This document shows positions 17,082 to 26,962 of a DNA stretch of 64,000 nucleotides, piece by piece (the first letter of the stretch is position 1; each line of letters opens with the position of its first letter). The notes under the pieces are model-generated. The model was not told the DNA's origin. It ran no database searches and worked only from the letters and a program-made list of their open reading frames with translations. Both the position numbers and the translations under genes were made by a program. The stretch is taken from positions 3,348,001 to 3,412,000 of the forward strand of contig NZ_CP059165.1 in assembly GCF_013466425.1 (NCBI RefSeq), read 5' to 3'. The DNA is from Mycobacterium vicinigordonae (lineage in GTDB: Bacteria > Actinomycetota > Actinomycetes > Mycobacteriales > Mycobacteriaceae).

Positions 17082-19370
17082 ATGGCGATCGCCGAAACGG
17101 ACAATGCGGTCCATTCACAGTTCGAACAAGAGGTTGCCGCCACCGAGCGGTACTTCGCCAGCTCGCGATTCGACGGAATCACGCGCCTCTATACCGCGCG
17201 ACAGGTTGTCGAGCAGCGCGGCACCATTTCCGTCGATTACACCGTGGCACGTGAGGCAGCGACCGCCTTCTATCCACGCTTGCGTGAACTCTTTGCCGAG
17301 AAGAAGAGCATCACCACCTTCGGCCCGTATTCGCCGGGGCAAGCCGTGAGCATGAAACGGATGGGCATCGAGGCGATCTATCTGGGCGGTTGGGCGACCT
17401 CGGCCAAAGGGTCCATCACCGAAGACCCTGGACCAGATCTCGCCAGCTACCCGCTGAGCCAAGTGCCCGATGACGCCGCGGTTCTGGTCCGCGCCCTGCT
17501 CACTGCGGATCGCAATCAGGAGTACCTCCGCCTGCAGATGAACGAAAAGCAGCGCGCCGCAGCTACCGTTTATGACTTTCGGCCCTTCATCATCGCCGAC
17601 GCCGACACCGGCCACGGAGGAGACCCACACGTGCGCAACCTGATTCGGCGTTTCGTCGAGGTAGGTGTGCCGGGCTACCACATCGAGGACCAGCGCCCGG
17701 GGACCAAGAAATGTGGTCACCAGGGCGGCAAGGTTCTGGTGCCGTCCGATGAGCAGATCAAGCGACTCAACACCGCCCGCTTCCAACTCGACATCATGAA
17801 CGTGCCCGGCATCATCGTTGCGCGTACCGACGCCGAGGCGGCAAACCTCATCGACAGCCGCGGCGACGAACGCGACCAGCCTTTCCTACTCGGCGCCACC
17901 AACCTGAACATCCCGTCCTACAAAGGATGCTTCTTGGCCATGGTCCGGCGCTTCTATGACCTGGGGCTCGAGGACATCAACGGCCACCTGCTCTATGCGC
18001 TCAGCGCCGGTGAATACGCGGCGGCTGACGCGTGGCTGGAACGCCACGGCATCCACGGGCTGATCTCAGACGCGGTCACCTCGTGGAAATCGGAAGCTGC
18101 GGAATCGGTTGACGACCTGTTCGACCATGTCGAATCGAAGTTCGTGGCGGCGTGGGAGGAAGACGCCGGCGTGATGACCTACGGCGAGGCGGTGGCCGAG
18201 GTGCTGCAGTTCGGCGAAAGCGAAGGCGAACCGAGCACCATGAGCCCCGACGAGTGGCGTGAGTTCGCCGCGACCGCGTCCCTGTACTCGGCCCGGGCAA
18301 AGGCCAAAGAGCTTGGTGCCGAAGCTAGCTGGGATTGCGAGCTGACCAAGACGCCGGAGGGCTACTACCAGATCCGCGGCGGGATCCCCTATGCAATCGC
18401 CAAGTCGTTGGCCGCGGCACCATTCGCCGACATTCTCTGGATGGAGACCAAGACCGCAGACTTGGCCGACGCCAAGCAGTTCGCCGACGCGATCCACGCC
18501 AAGTTCCCCGACCAGATGCTGGCCTACAACCTCTCGCCGTCGTTCAACTGGGACACCACCGGCATGAGCGACGACGAGATGAAGCAGTTCCCGGCGGAAC
18601 TCGGCAAGATGGGCTTCGTCTTCAACTTCATCACCTACGGCGGACACCAAATCGACGGTGTCGCCGCCGAAGAGTTCGCCACCAACCTCAGGCAGGACGG
18701 GATGCTGGCGCTGGCCCGGCTGCAGCGCAAGATGCGTTTGGTCGAGTCGCCGTATCGGACCCCGCAGACTCTGGTCGGCGGACCGCGCAGCGATGCGGCG
18801 CTGGCCGCCTCCTCGGGCCGCACCGCCACCACAAAGTCGATGGGCAAGGGCTCTACGCAGCATCAGCATCTGGTGCAGACCGAGGTGCCCAAGAAGCTGC
18901 TCGAGGAATGGCTGGGGCTGTGGAGTGACCACTACCAGCTCGGTGAGAAACTGCGTGTCACCTTGCGCCCCCGCCGGGCCGGCAGCGATGTGCTCGAACT
19001 CGGTATCTACGGCGAAGGCGAAGACCAGCTAGCTAACGTCGTCGTCGACCCCATCAAGGACCGACACGGCCGCAGCATTCTGCAGGTTCGCGATCAAAAC
19101 ACCTTCGCCGAGAAGCTTCGGCAAAAGCGGCTGATGACGTTGATCCATCTGTGGCTGGTGCATCGGTTCAAGGCCGACGCGGTGTACTACGTCACGCCGA
19201 CCGAGGACAACCAGTATCAGACCGAGAAGATGAAGTCGCACGGCATCTTCAGCGAGGTTTACCAGGAGGTCGGCGAGATCATCGTCGCTGAGGTCAACAA
19301 GCCTCGTATCGAGGAGCTGTTGAAGCCTGACCAAGAAGCGCTGCGGAAATTGATCCTCAAACAGGACTGA
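17082..19370 (+). CDS. aceA: Isocitrate lyase 2, full length
   Basis: A 762-residue glyoxylate-shunt enzyme that splits isocitrate into succinate and glyoxylate. The catalytic loop [11 protein letters not shown] is present with Cys at about 211. The Mg-binding DADTGHGG lies upstream, and the C-terminal ICL2-specific extension is complete to KLILKQD. ATG 17082 follows a purine-rich stretch GAAAGG; an in-frame start at 17007 is less likely. In H37Rv this locus is split into aceAa/aceAb; here the reading frame is continuous, so an active ICL2 is expected. A 16-bp-stem hairpin follows. Confidence 0.96.
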   Translation: MAIAETDNAVHSQFEQEVAATERYFASSRFDGITRLYTARQVVEQRGTISVDYTVAREAATAFYPRLRELFAEKKSITTFGPYSPGQAVSMKRMGIEAIYLGGWATSAKGSITEDPGPDLASYPLSQVPDDAAVLVRALLTADRNQEYLRLQMNEKQRAAATVYDFRPFIIADADTGHGGDPHVRNLIRRFVEVGVPGYHIEDQRPGTKKCGHQGGKVLVPSDEQIKRLNTARFQLDIMNVPGIIVARTDAEAANLIDSRGDERDQPFLLGATNLNIPSYKGCFLAMVRRFYDLGLEDINGHLLYALSAGEYAAADAWLERHGIHGLISDAVTSWKSEAAESVDDLFDHVESKFVAAWEEDAGVMTYGEAVAEVLQFGESEGEPSTMSPDEWREFAATASLYSARAKAKELGAEASWDCELTKTPEGYYQIRGGIPYAIAKSLAAAPFADILWMETKTADLADAKQFADAIHAKFPDQMLAYNLSPSFNWDTTGMSDDEMKQFPAELGKMGFVFNFITYGGHQIDGVAAEEFATNLRQDGMLALARLQRKMRLVESPYRTPQTLVGGPRSDAALAASSGRTATTKSMGKGSTQHQHLVQTEVPKKLLEEWLGLWSDHYQLGEKLRVTLRPRRAGSDVLELGIYGEGEDQLANVVVDPIKDRHGRSILQVRDQNTFAEKLRQKRLMTLIHLWLVHRFKADAVYYVTPTEDNQYQTEKMKSHGIFSEVYQEVGEIIVAEVNKPRIEELLKPDQEALRKLILKQD

Positions 19371-19392
19371 TTGCCGAAACCTAGCCCCGTCA

Positions 19393-19435
19393 AACGTAAT
19401 TCGCGCCCGTCCCGAGGATGGGCGCGAATTACGTT
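19393..19435. terminator. Bidirectional terminator between aceA and the PPE gene
   Basis: A perfect 16-bp inverted repeat (left arm 19393-19408, right arm 19420-19435) with an 11-base loop lies 22 bp after the aceA stop and 10 bp after the convergent PPE stop. There is no long T tract, as is common in mycobacteria. Confidence 0.85.
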
Positions 19436-19445
19436 GAGATGAGGC

Positions 19446-22400
19446 TTATGTCGTTCCCTGGAAGAATAGGCCCGACAGGTTGTTACCGATGTTGGCCAGG
19501 CCTGAGACGAAGTTGGTTACTGCTACGCCCAGTGCACCGGTGTTGGCGAAGCCGGAGATGCCGCTGCCAATGTTGTTGAATCCGGAGATCAGGCCGCCGT
19601 AGTTCTGAGATCCCGATCCACCGAGCAGGCCCGGTCCGTTGGAGTTCCACCAACCCGACAGACCCGCGCCGTTGTTGGCAAAGCCCGAGTTCCCGCCGAT
19701 GCCGGAATTGAAGAATCCCGACGATGGATTGACGCTCGAATTCAGGTAGCCCGGTGCCGGGGGGAACGAGATCGAGGCGATAGTCGTGCTCGGCAGGTGG
19801 ATGCTCGGGATGGTGATCGGTGGTGTGGTGAACGGCGACAAGCCGAACGGAGGAATGCTCAGGGCCGGGGTGGTGAATGCCGCGGTGGTGATGTCGGGCA
19901 ACGTGAAGCTGCTCAGCCCGATCGGGCCAACCGTCAACGGCGGCGTCGAGAACGCCGGAGTCGTGATATCGGGCAACGTGAAGCTGCTCAACCCAATCGG
20001 GCCAACCGTCAACGGCGGCGTCGAGAACGCCGGAGTCGTGATATCGGGCAACGTGAAGCTGCTCAACCCAATCGGGCCAACCGTCAACGGCGGCGTCGAG
20101 AACGCCGGAGTCGTGATATCGGGCAACGTGAAGCTGCTCAACCCAATCGGGCCAACCGTCAACGGCGGCGTCGAGAACGCCGGAGTCGTGATATCGGGCA
20201 ACGTGAAGCTGCTCAACCCAATCGGGCCAACCGTCAACGGCGGCGTCGAGAACGCCGGAGTCGTGATATCGGGCAACGTGAAGCTGCTCAACCCAATCGG
20301 GCCAACCGTCAACGGCGGCGTCGAGAACGCCGGAGTCGTGATATCGGGCAACGTGAAGCTGCTCAACCCAATCGGGCCAACCGTCAACGGCGGCGTCGAG
20401 AACGCCGGAGTCGTGACACTCGGAAGAGTGAACGCCTGGACCGAAATGGGGTTGATCGTCAAAGGCGGCGTCGAGAACGCCGGAGTCGTGATATTCGGAA
20501 GGCTAAATGCTCCCGCCCCGATCGGGTTGATTGTCAACGGCGGCGTGCTGAATGCCGGTGTGGTGATACTCGGGAGGCTAAAGCCAGCCACGCTGATCGG
20601 GGACACATTGATACCGGGGATCGTGAAGTCGGGGAGCGTGAAGCCGCCTACCGTGATAGGGGCGGATAGCGAGTACGGATAGATCCTGAGATAGGGCAGG
20701 AAGAAATTATCCACCGCGAAAGCACCGCTTATATTAGCGGGTTCGAGGTTAAGCGGCGCCTGCAGCGTAAGTACGTTAGTCCAGTAAGAGAGAGTAAACG
20801 GGACAGCAAAGCCGCTAACTTCAATCAAAGGTGTGCTGATGATACTGGACCAGCCGATGCTAGGTAACGTGAATTGGCCAGTCGAAATACCGTTGACATG
20901 AATTGACGGCGTACTAATTGCGGGCAGATTGAATCCACCGATCGCGGTGCCCGCCGGAATAGAAATCGATGGCACGCTGATCGCCGGAATGCTCAACGCC
21001 GGCAGATTGAACCCGCCCAGGGCCGTGCCCGCCGGAATCGATATCGGCGGCACACTAATCGCGGGAATACCTAACCCGGGCAGCTCGAACCCACCGATCA
21101 ACGTCCCCGAGGGAAGGGTGAACGACGGCACGTTGATCGCCGGAATGCTCAGCTTGGGCAAGTTGAACGCCCCCAACGCCGTACCCGCCGGAATCGAGAT
21201 CGGCGGCACGTTGATCGGCGGAATGCTCAACGTCGGCAGATTGAACGCCCCCAACGCCGTACCCGCCGGAATCGAGATCGACGGCACATTCAGCGCCGGA
21301 ATACTCAACGTCGGCAGATTGAACGCCCCCAACGCCGTACCCGCCGGAATCGAGATCGACGGCACATTCAGCGGCGGAATACTCAACGTCGGCAGATTGA
21401 ACGCCCCCAACGCCGTACCCGCCGGAATCGAGATCGACGGCACATTCAGCGCCGGAATACTCAACGTCGGCAAGTTGAACGCCCCCAACGCCGTACCCGC
21501 CGGAATCGAGATCGACGGCACATTCAGCGCCGGAATACTCAACGTCGGCAAGTTGAACGCCCCCAACGCCGTACCCGCCGGAATCGAGATCGACGGCACA
21601 TTCAGCGCCGGAATACTCAACGTCGGCAAGTTGAACGCCCCCAACGCCGTACCCGCCGGAATGGAAATCGGCGGCACATTGATCGGCGGAATGCTCAGTG
21701 CCGGAAGGTCAAAGCCGGGAATTGAGATGCCGGGTATCTCCAGCGGAGGGAGCGTCAAGTCGGGTGTGGTGATCGCGAATTGGAGGCTGCCCTGTCCGAC
21801 ACCACGATAGAAGATGCCGTTGTTGGCTTGGCCCGTGTTGAAGAGGCCGTTGTTCATGTCACCAAGGTTCCAAAGACCGGTGTTAATGTTGCCGGAATTG
21901 AAGAACCCAGTATTGGTGGAGCCGGTGTTGAAGGAGCCAGTGTTCGAGGCTCCCGGATTGAAGTTTCCCATGTTGAAGTTACCGACGTTGAAATTGCCGG
22001 TATTTGCATCCCCGACATTCACGGCGCCAGTATTGAACGAGCCGGCATTGAACAAACCCGTGTTACCCGAGCCAGAACTCCAGAAGCCTGTGTTGAAGCT
22101 GCCCGAATTCCCAATACCGAAATTGCCGTTGCCCGAGTTGAAGAATCCGATGTTTCCGTTGCCCGAGTTGAACAATCCGATATTGCCGGAGCCCGAGTTC
22201 AGTCCGCCAATACCGATCTGCCCCGTACCGTTCAGCCCGAAGCCGATATTGTTGGTACCGGTATTCCCAAAGCCGATATTGCCGGTGCCGATATTTCCGA
22301 AACCGAAGTTCCCGTTGCCGAGGTTCGCCAGACCAAAGTTGCCACCGCCCAAGTTGGCGAGGCCAAGATTCCAGGCGCCGGAGTTTCCCCAGCCCAGGTT

Positions 22401-23108
22401 CATCTCGCCGAGGTTGCCACCACCAAAGTTGCTGTAGCCGAAGTTGCCGTTGCCGACATTGCCGCCACCGAGATTGGCCAACCCGAGGCTAATGGTGAGC
22501 AGCCTGCTCGCTGTTAATGCGGGTGTGGCGGCCGCGGCCGGTATGTCCGCGGCCATACCGGCGATCTGGCCGGGAAGGTTGACAAGGCCTTGCAGCGAAG
22601 GCGCGAACGGCGCCAGTGCGGAGGCGACCGCCGAGGCGCCGGCGTGGTAAGCCGCCATTGCCGACACGTCGAGCGCCCACATTTCCTCGTAGAGGAACTC
22701 GGCGGAGGCGATAGCCGGAGCGTTCTGTCCGAAAATGTTGGACAGCACCAGCGAGACGAACGCCTGCCGGTTGGCGGCCACGAATTCCGGGTGCACCATC
22801 GTCGCGCGGACCGCTTCGAACTCGGCAGCCATGGCACCCGCCTGCGCCGCGGATCGCCCTGCCAGCGATGCCGCGGCACTGAGCCATCCCGCATAGGGAG
22901 AGGCGGCGGCCGTCATCGCTGCCGCAGCCGGACCCTGCCACGCCCCATTGATCAAATTGGACGTTATAGACCCGAAAGAATTTGCGGCAGTGGCGAGTTC
23001 TTCAGCGAGGGCATCCCAGGCCGCCGCGGCGGCCAGCATCGGTTCCGATCCAGCGCCGGCGTAGATGAGGGCCGAGTTGATCTCTGGGGGCAGCACAGCA
23101 AAGTTCAT
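19446..23108 (-). CDS. PPE-MPTR family protein
   Basis: A 1,220-residue PPE protein. [11 protein letters not shown] begins the roughly 180-residue PPE domain, with the W-x-G turn in [10 protein letters not shown] near 58. Next comes an MPTR region of NxGxGNxG pentapeptide-like repeats (about 215-440), seven near-identical 26-residue units centred on [14 protein letters not shown], a non-repeat segment, and then seven 25-residue units centred on [20 protein letters not shown]. The C-terminus returns to GxxN repeats. PPE proteins are exported by type VII secretion with a PE partner, but no PE gene is adjacent. Position after aceA matches PPE34/PPE35 (Rv1917c/Rv1918c). ATG 23106-23108 is preferred over an upstream in-frame codon at 23189. 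Confidence 0.92.
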   Translation of the reverse strand: MNFAVLPPEINSALIYAGAGSEPMLAAAAAWDALAEELATAANSFGSITSNLINGAWQGPAAAAMTAAASPYAGWLSAAASLAGRSAAQAGAMAAEFEAVRATMVHPEFVAANRQAFVSLVLSNIFGQNAPAIASAEFLYEEMWALDVSAMAAYHAGASAVASALAPFAPSLQGLVNLPGQIAGMAADIPAAAATPALTASRLLTISLGLANLGGGNVGNGNFGYSNFGGGNLGEMNLGWGNSGAWNLGLANLGGGNFGLANLGNGNFGFGNIGTGNIGFGNTGTNNIGFGLNGTGQIGIGGLNSGSGNIGLFNSGNGNIGFFNSGNGNFGIGNSGSFNTGFWSSGSGNTGLFNAGSFNTGAVNVGDANTGNFNVGNFNMGNFNPGASNTGSFNTGSTNTGFFNSGNINTGLWNLGDMNNGLFNTGQANNGIFYRGVGQGSLQFAITTPDLTLPPLEIPGISIPGFDLPALSIPPINVPPISIPAGTALGAFNLPTLSIPALNVPSISIPAGTALGAFNLPTLSIPALNVPSISIPAGTALGAFNLPTLSIPALNVPSISIPAGTALGAFNLPTLSIPPLNVPSISIPAGTALGAFNLPTLSIPALNVPSISIPAGTALGAFNLPTLSIPPINVPPISIPAGTALGAFNLPKLSIPAINVPSFTLPSGTLIGGFELPGLGIPAISVPPISIPAGTALGGFNLPALSIPAISVPSISIPAGTAIGGFNLPAISTPSIHVNGISTGQFTLPSIGWSSIISTPLIEVSGFAVPFTLSYWTNVLTLQAPLNLEPANISGAFAVDNFFLPYLRIYPYSLSAPITVGGFTLPDFTIPGINVSPISVAGFSLPSITTPAFSTPPLTINPIGAGAFSLPNITTPAFSTPPLTINPISVQAFTLPSVTTPAFSTPPLTVGPIGLSSFTLPDITTPAFSTPPLTVGPIGLSSFTLPDITTPAFSTPPLTVGPIGLSSFTLPDITTPAFSTPPLTVGPIGLSSFTLPDITTPAFSTPPLTVGPIGLSSFTLPDITTPAFSTPPLTVGPIGLSSFTLPDITTPAFSTPPLTVGPIGLSSFTLPDITTAAFTTPALSIPPFGLSPFTTPPITIPSIHLPSTTIASISFPPAPGYLNSSVNPSSGFFNSGIGGNSGFANNGAGLSGWWNSNGPGLLGGSGSQNYGGLISGFNNIGSGISGFANTGALGVAVTNFVSGLANIGNNLSGLFFQGTT
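19936..20416. repeat. Perfect 75-bp tandem repeat in the PPE gene
   Basis: Six consecutive 75-bp units start at 19936, 20011, 20086, 20161, 20236 and 20311, and a partial unit starts at 20386. No substitutions were seen between the full copies. Each unit encodes 25 residues in frame. A more divergent copy precedes the array on the left and diverged copies follow to about 20580. Confidence 0.95.
21166..21662. repeat. Near-perfect 78-bp tandem repeat in the PPE gene
   Basis: Units start at 21166, 21244, 21322, 21400, 21478, 21556 and 21634 (the last is partial), each encoding 26 residues. Differences are confined to a few positions, such as AGATTG versus AAGTTG at unit ends. Older diverged copies extend toward 20930. 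Confidence 0.93.
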
Positions 23109-23891
23109 TGCCAAGACCTCTTTCAGATTGGCGTGCACCGATAGCAGCTCACGGGAACCCAACCGGCCACCCGGGCCCTTGGTCGCCATCCAGCTGCTGA
23201 CGTAGCGGTCAAGCTACGGGGTCACCCGCAGACAGAAGTGTCGTACTGATCAGAACGAGATTTAAACGTTACCAAACCGTTATAATTATATAAAGCAAGC
23301 TGACTATTTACTTTACAAACGAAAAATGGAGCGCAGGTTCCGGCATTCGTGTCAACGAGCCATAACGGTCGGTACATCGACTTCGTTGCATGCCAATGAA
23401 TCTCGGCAGCCGCCACCGACCTCGGCCCGCAGAACGGGGATCTTCGGATGCAGACACCTTCCGTCCCATACAAGACTCAGATGTCGCGCAAATAAGTTCG
23501 ATAAAGCAGGTTTATCGTTTTACCAGAATTCTCTCGAATCGTTCATTTGAGGTGGCACCAGCCGGCGAGAAGATCTCTGACCCAGTAGCCCACTCTGCTG
23601 CCGCAGTCCCGACGCCTGTAGTCATGGTCGCTCGGCCCGATGCGAGCGATGCGGAGGCCACCCAAGAGATCGGCCGAATTCCGGAATTCTCGGCGGAGGT
23701 GGCCGGTAGGCCAGCAAATCGGTCAACTCCGTACGTGAGTGTCGCTTCAGCCAAAACTATTGCCTCCGCACATGATTCGATCAGAGGACGTCGATCAATC
23801 ATCAACCCGAACGCGCTCACCTGCATCGCGCCGGATATCACCGTCCTGGAATCGGAAGCCGCCGAAGCCCACGTGCGGCAGGATTACCGGG
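23109..23891. other. Long intergenic region with AT-rich island, no gene recognised
   Basis: Nearly 800 bp between the PPE start and the next gene. An AT-rich patch at about 23255-23335 contains TATAAT (23281-23286) on the plus strand and, a few bases away, TATAAT on the minus strand, so it may hold divergent promoters. Open frames such as 23390-24040 (+) and 23512-23841 (-) have no family resemblance, no good ribosome binding site, and overlap each other. Confidence 0.45.
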
Positions 23892-24404
23892 ATGTACGCC
23901 AGGCTCGGCGAGTTTCATTTGGCGGTATGCCGGCGGTTCTCGTCGGCGGTGCAAGCCGCAGAAGGAAAGTGGGAGCGAGCCACGCCATGCCCCGACTGGG
24001 ATGCCCGAGCAATCGTGGAGCATGTGATCGGCTTCCATGATGTGCTGCTGTTGCGCCCACTGGGTTTGAAGCCAGAACGGCCACGTGACGATCCGCGGAA
24101 GCGCTGGCAACTCACGTATGAGCGGCTCGAATTGGCCCTTGGGCCTATCGCAGCGCTCGACGAACGGTCCGATCTATTGCCGCGGCTGACCCAGGACGTC
24201 CTGATCCACGCGTGGGACCTGGCGCGCGCGGTCGGGGCCGACGACGTTCTCGATCCCGGTTGGTGCCGGCACTTCTTGGACCACCCGCCTGCCGACGCAG
24301 CAGCCCTGAGCGCCTCGGGGATGTTCGGGCCGCTCGTCGTGGTAGACCCCGGCAGCAACCCACAGTCGCAGCTGCTCGCTCGGCTCGGCCGTGACCCTCG
24401 GTAG
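23892..24404 (+). CDS. DinB/MDMPI-like mycothiol-dependent enzyme family protein
   Basis: A 170-residue protein of the maleylpyruvate-isomerase/DinB four-helix family (TIGR03086 kind). Diagnostic stretches are TPCPDWDARAIVEHVIGFHDVL, with the first metal histidine, and DVLIHAWDLARAVGAD, with the later one. ATG 23892 is chosen because similarity begins at MYARLGEFHLAV; the longer frame from 23739 adds unrelated sequence. The exact substrate is unknown. Confidence 0.78.
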   Translation: MYARLGEFHLAVCRRFSSAVQAAEGKWERATPCPDWDARAIVEHVIGFHDVLLLRPLGLKPERPRDDPRKRWQLTYERLELALGPIAALDERSDLLPRLTQDVLIHAWDLARAVGADDVLDPGWCRHFLDHPPADAAALSASGMFGPLVVVDPGSNPQSQLLARLGRDPR

Positions 24405-24472
24405 AGCAAGTTTCCACCCACGAGTCAGGGGGTATGCGATGCGCGCCCCAATCGAGTCGAGAGTGGAGTTTG

Positions 24473-24898
24473 GTGAAACTGATGAGATCTGAAGCCAGGA
24501 CGGCCTTCGCAGTCTTCGGCGGGGGAGCCATGCTGGTTATGGCCGTTGCCTGCGGCCACAATGACAACAAGTCGCCCGGCAGCAGCACCACCCCGACGAC
24601 TCCGGCGTCGGTTACGTCGACGTCCGCGCCTGCCGGCACTCCTGGACCGTCGGAAACCTCGCCCGCGCCTACGGGACCCAGCGGCACCGGTGGTCCGGGC
24701 GGCGGAGGCGGCAGCGTCCCAGGCGGCCCCACCGGTGGCGGTGGACCCAACGGCGGTGGCGGCAGCATTCCCGGCGGCCCCACCGGCGGCGGCGGCCCCG
24801 GCGGCGGCAGCGGATCCATTCCGGGTGTTGGCGGAGGTGGTGGCGGACCAGGCGGCGGCGGCGGCTGCGTCGGCAACCTCTGCGGCGGCTTCCCGTGA
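24473..24898 (+). CDS. Glycine-rich putative lipoprotein
   Basis: A protein of about 141 residues. The N-terminus is a lipoprotein-like signal: charged start, hydrophobic FAVFGGGAMLVMAVAC, with Cys as the likely lipidated residue (lipobox AVAC, somewhat off consensus). The rest is a Ser/Thr/Pro linker and then GGG/PGGPTGGGGP repeats, ending with two cysteines (GGCVGNLCGGFP). GTG 24473 has a GTGGAG 4 bases upstream; ATG 24482 is an alternative. No enzymatic domain is visible. A strong hairpin follows at 24924. Confidence 0.65.
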   Translation: MKLMRSEARTAFAVFGGGAMLVMAVACGHNDNKSPGSSTTPTTPASVTSTSAPAGTPGPSETSPAPTGPSGTGGPGGGGGSVPGGPTGGGGPNGGGGSIPGGPTGGGGPGGGSGSIPGVGGGGGGPGGGGGCVGNLCGGFP

Positions 24899-24923
24899 TC
24901 GTCCACAGTCGTTGAGTCTGCGT

Positions 24924-24956
24924 AGTCGAGGGCCGGTAACTACCCGGCCCTCGACT
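24924..24956. terminator. Hairpin terminator after the glycine-rich lipoprotein gene
   Basis: A perfect 13-bp stem (24924-24936 with 24944-24956) and a 7-base loop lie 25 bp after the stop. It is followed by TATTT rather than a long U run. Confidence 0.8.
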
Positions 24957-24977
24957 GCTATTTGGTGGGGATTGGTC

Positions 24978-25181
24978 CTCAGCCCACCGTTCCGGCGAGC
25001 ATCGTCGTCGGGCTAAGAACACCGGCCCACTCCTCAGCCCACCGTTCCGGCGAGCATCGTCGTCGGGCTAAGAACACCGGCCCACTCCTCAGCCCACCGT
25101 TCCGGCGAGCATCGTCGTCGGGCTAAGAACACCGGCCCACTCCTCAGCCCACCGTTCCGGCGAGCATCGTCGTCGGGCTAA
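24978..25181. repeat. 55-bp intergenic tandem repeat (VNTR)
   Basis: Three complete identical 55-bp units start at 24978, 25033 and 25088, and a 39-bp partial unit starts at 25143. The array ends 34 bp before the ATG of the next gene, so it lies in that gene's promoter or leader. Each unit has a short AGCCC/GGGCT inverted match. Copies abut directly without spacers. Confidence 0.95.
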
Positions 25182-25215
25182 AGTTCGGTCAAAGCCGATC
25201 GCAAGGGAGACCCCG

Positions 25216-26379
25216 ATGGCCAAGCTCAGGTTCGGGTATTTCATCGCACCATTCCACCGCGCCGGCACCAATCCGACCCTCGCGCTGCAGCGTGACCTGG
25301 AGTTCGTCGAACACCTCGACGCGCTCGGCTACGACGAGGCGTGGATCGGCGAACATCATTCGGCAGGCAGCGAGATCATCAGCTCCCCTGAGGTGTTCAT
25401 CGGCGCAGCGGCGCAGCGCGCCAAGCGAATTCGGTTCGGCACCGGCGTCATCTCGCTGTCGTACCACAACCCGCTGTGGGTCGCGGACCGGCTGATGTTG
25501 CTCGACCACCTCACCCACGGCCGCATCATCGGCGGCATGGGACCCGGCTCGCTACCCACCGACTCGTCCATGATCGGGCTAACGCCCACCGACACCCGTG
25601 AGCTACTCGAGACCAATCTCGACATCGTGGTCCGTCTGCTGGCGGGGGAGACGGTAAGCGCCAAGACCCCCACCCATCAACTCGTCGACGCCAAGCTGCA
25701 ATTGGCCCCGTATTCGGATGGCGGAATTCCGCTGGCCGTCGCGGCTGTCGCGTCCCCGACCGGCGCGCGGCTGGCGGGCAAGCACGGCATTGGGCTGTTG
25801 TCCATTGGCGCCACCCTGGTGATCGAGGGCTTCGACGCACTCGCCTATCACTGGGGCATAGTGGAGGAGCGCGCCGCGAAATTCGGGACCACCGTCGACC
25901 GAAGCAACTGGAGCCTGGTCGGGCCGATGCATATCGCAGAGACTGACGAGCAAGCTCGCGCCGACGTGAAATTCGGTATCGAGCCGTGGTTCCGCTACTT
26001 CCAGAAGATCGCCGCCTTCCCGCAAATGACCATGCCGGGCGACCATCTCGACGAAATGATCGACATGATCAACGCGAACGGCGCCGGGGTCATCGGCACC
26101 CCCGAACGCGCCCGCGAACAGGTACAGCGGCTGTGGGAACAATCCGGCGGCTTCGGTTGCATGCTGCAAATGGGCCACGAGTGGGCCAACCCCGCGGCAA
26201 CCCGGCGTTCGGCAGAACTGTTTGCCGCGGAAGTGATTCCGCATTTCCAGGGCCAGGCCCAGCCAACTTTGGACGCTGCGGGGCGAGCCGGTCAGATGCG
26301 CGACGACCTGGCCGCGACCCAAATAGAGGCCATAGAGCACATGACAAAGAAGTACCAGGACGAGGTTGGCGCGAATTAG
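25216..26379 (+). CDS. LLM-class flavin-dependent monooxygenase
   Basis: A 387-residue bacterial-luciferase-like enzyme using reduced FMN or F420. Family marks include FGYFIAPFH at the start, GYDEAWIGEHHSAG at about 40, IRFGTGVISLSYHNPLWVADRLMLLDHLTHGR, and GTPERAREQVQRLWEQSGGFG near 295. A purine-rich AAGGGAGA sits 7 bases upstream of the ATG. It lies immediately after the 55-bp VNTR. The substrate is unknown. Confidence 0.9.
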   Translation: MAKLRFGYFIAPFHRAGTNPTLALQRDLEFVEHLDALGYDEAWIGEHHSAGSEIISSPEVFIGAAAQRAKRIRFGTGVISLSYHNPLWVADRLMLLDHLTHGRIIGGMGPGSLPTDSSMIGLTPTDTRELLETNLDIVVRLLAGETVSAKTPTHQLVDAKLQLAPYSDGGIPLAVAAVASPTGARLAGKHGIGLLSIGATLVIEGFDALAYHWGIVEERAAKFGTTVDRSNWSLVGPMHIAETDEQARADVKFGIEPWFRYFQKIAAFPQMTMPGDHLDEMIDMINANGAGVIGTPERAREQVQRLWEQSGGFGCMLQMGHEWANPAATRRSAELFAAEVIPHFQGQAQPTLDAAGRAGQMRDDLAATQIEAIEHMTKKYQDEVGAN

Positions 26380-26396
26380 CGTTGCGCGGCAACGGG

Positions 26397-26861
26397 TTAA
26401 ACTTTTGCGGCCTCGCGCTCAGCCGCCTGCACCAGCTTGCCGGCGAAAAACTTGACCGCACCGCCCATCGCCGCCTTTGCCGCGGCACCGGTGCCGCGGG
26501 CCTTCTCGGTGAACGACCCACTCCAGCGGATGTCGGTGCCCCCGGAGGCGGTCGGGGTCAAGACAACCTCGCCGAAATAGTCGTTGACGGGCTGGCGCGG
26601 ACCCACCAGCTTGTACTTGTGCCGTCGGTCCTGTTCGTACTCGACGGTCTCCTCCTGCACGAACACTGGAAACATGCCGAGCTTGCGAACGGCGCCGACG
26701 CCTCCGGGGGCCGGGTCGCCCTCGCGAGCCCAGCTGGATTGCACGACGATCGGCTTGGCCCAGTCTTTCCAGTTGGCACCATCGGCCACCAGGCGGAACA
26801 CGATCTCGGGCGGTGCGCTGGTGGTCTTATTGACCTCGAAAGAGAACGTGCGTCCCGTCAT
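26397..26861 (-). CDS. SRPBCC-fold protein
   Basis: A 154-residue START-like protein with SFEVNKTTSAPPEIVFRLVADGANWKDWAKPI at the N-terminus and a C-terminal pocket helix (KAAMGGAVKFFAGKLVQAAE). Relatives bind hydrophobic ligands or act as polyketide cyclases. It is convergent with the LLM gene, 17 bp apart. No ligand can be inferred. Confidence 0.8.
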   Translation of the reverse strand: MTGRTFSFEVNKTTSAPPEIVFRLVADGANWKDWAKPIVVQSSWAREGDPAPGGVGAVRKLGMFPVFVQEETVEYEQDRRHKYKLVGPRQPVNDYFGEVVLTPTASGGTDIRWSGSFTEKARGTGAAAKAAMGGAVKFFAGKLVQAAEREAAKV

Positions 26862-26962
26862 GGCTGACTCCCCAATATGCCGACTGCCCGAGTTGGTGCT
26901 GCCGGGTACCCTACCGCGCAGCGTCCGAGTGTTCGGTCGCGGTACCTGACCTGCGCAGATGA

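Noticed and set aside
19786..20682. Long plus-strand ORFs (about 290 codons) opposite the PPE gene
   Set aside because: They are created by the in-frame 75-bp repeats, which keep all frames open. No start signal or protein-like composition; the PPE frame has a clear domain structure.
21780..22517. Plus-strand ORFs opposite the MPTR repeats
   Set aside because: Same cause: periodic GC-rich repeats without stops on the other strand.
23512..23841. 109-codon minus-strand ORF in the PPE upstream region
   Set aside because: No ribosome site, no family motif, and it overlaps another equally weak frame.
24978..25181. CRISPR array
   Set aside because: The 55-bp units abut directly with no variable spacers, and no cas genes are present.
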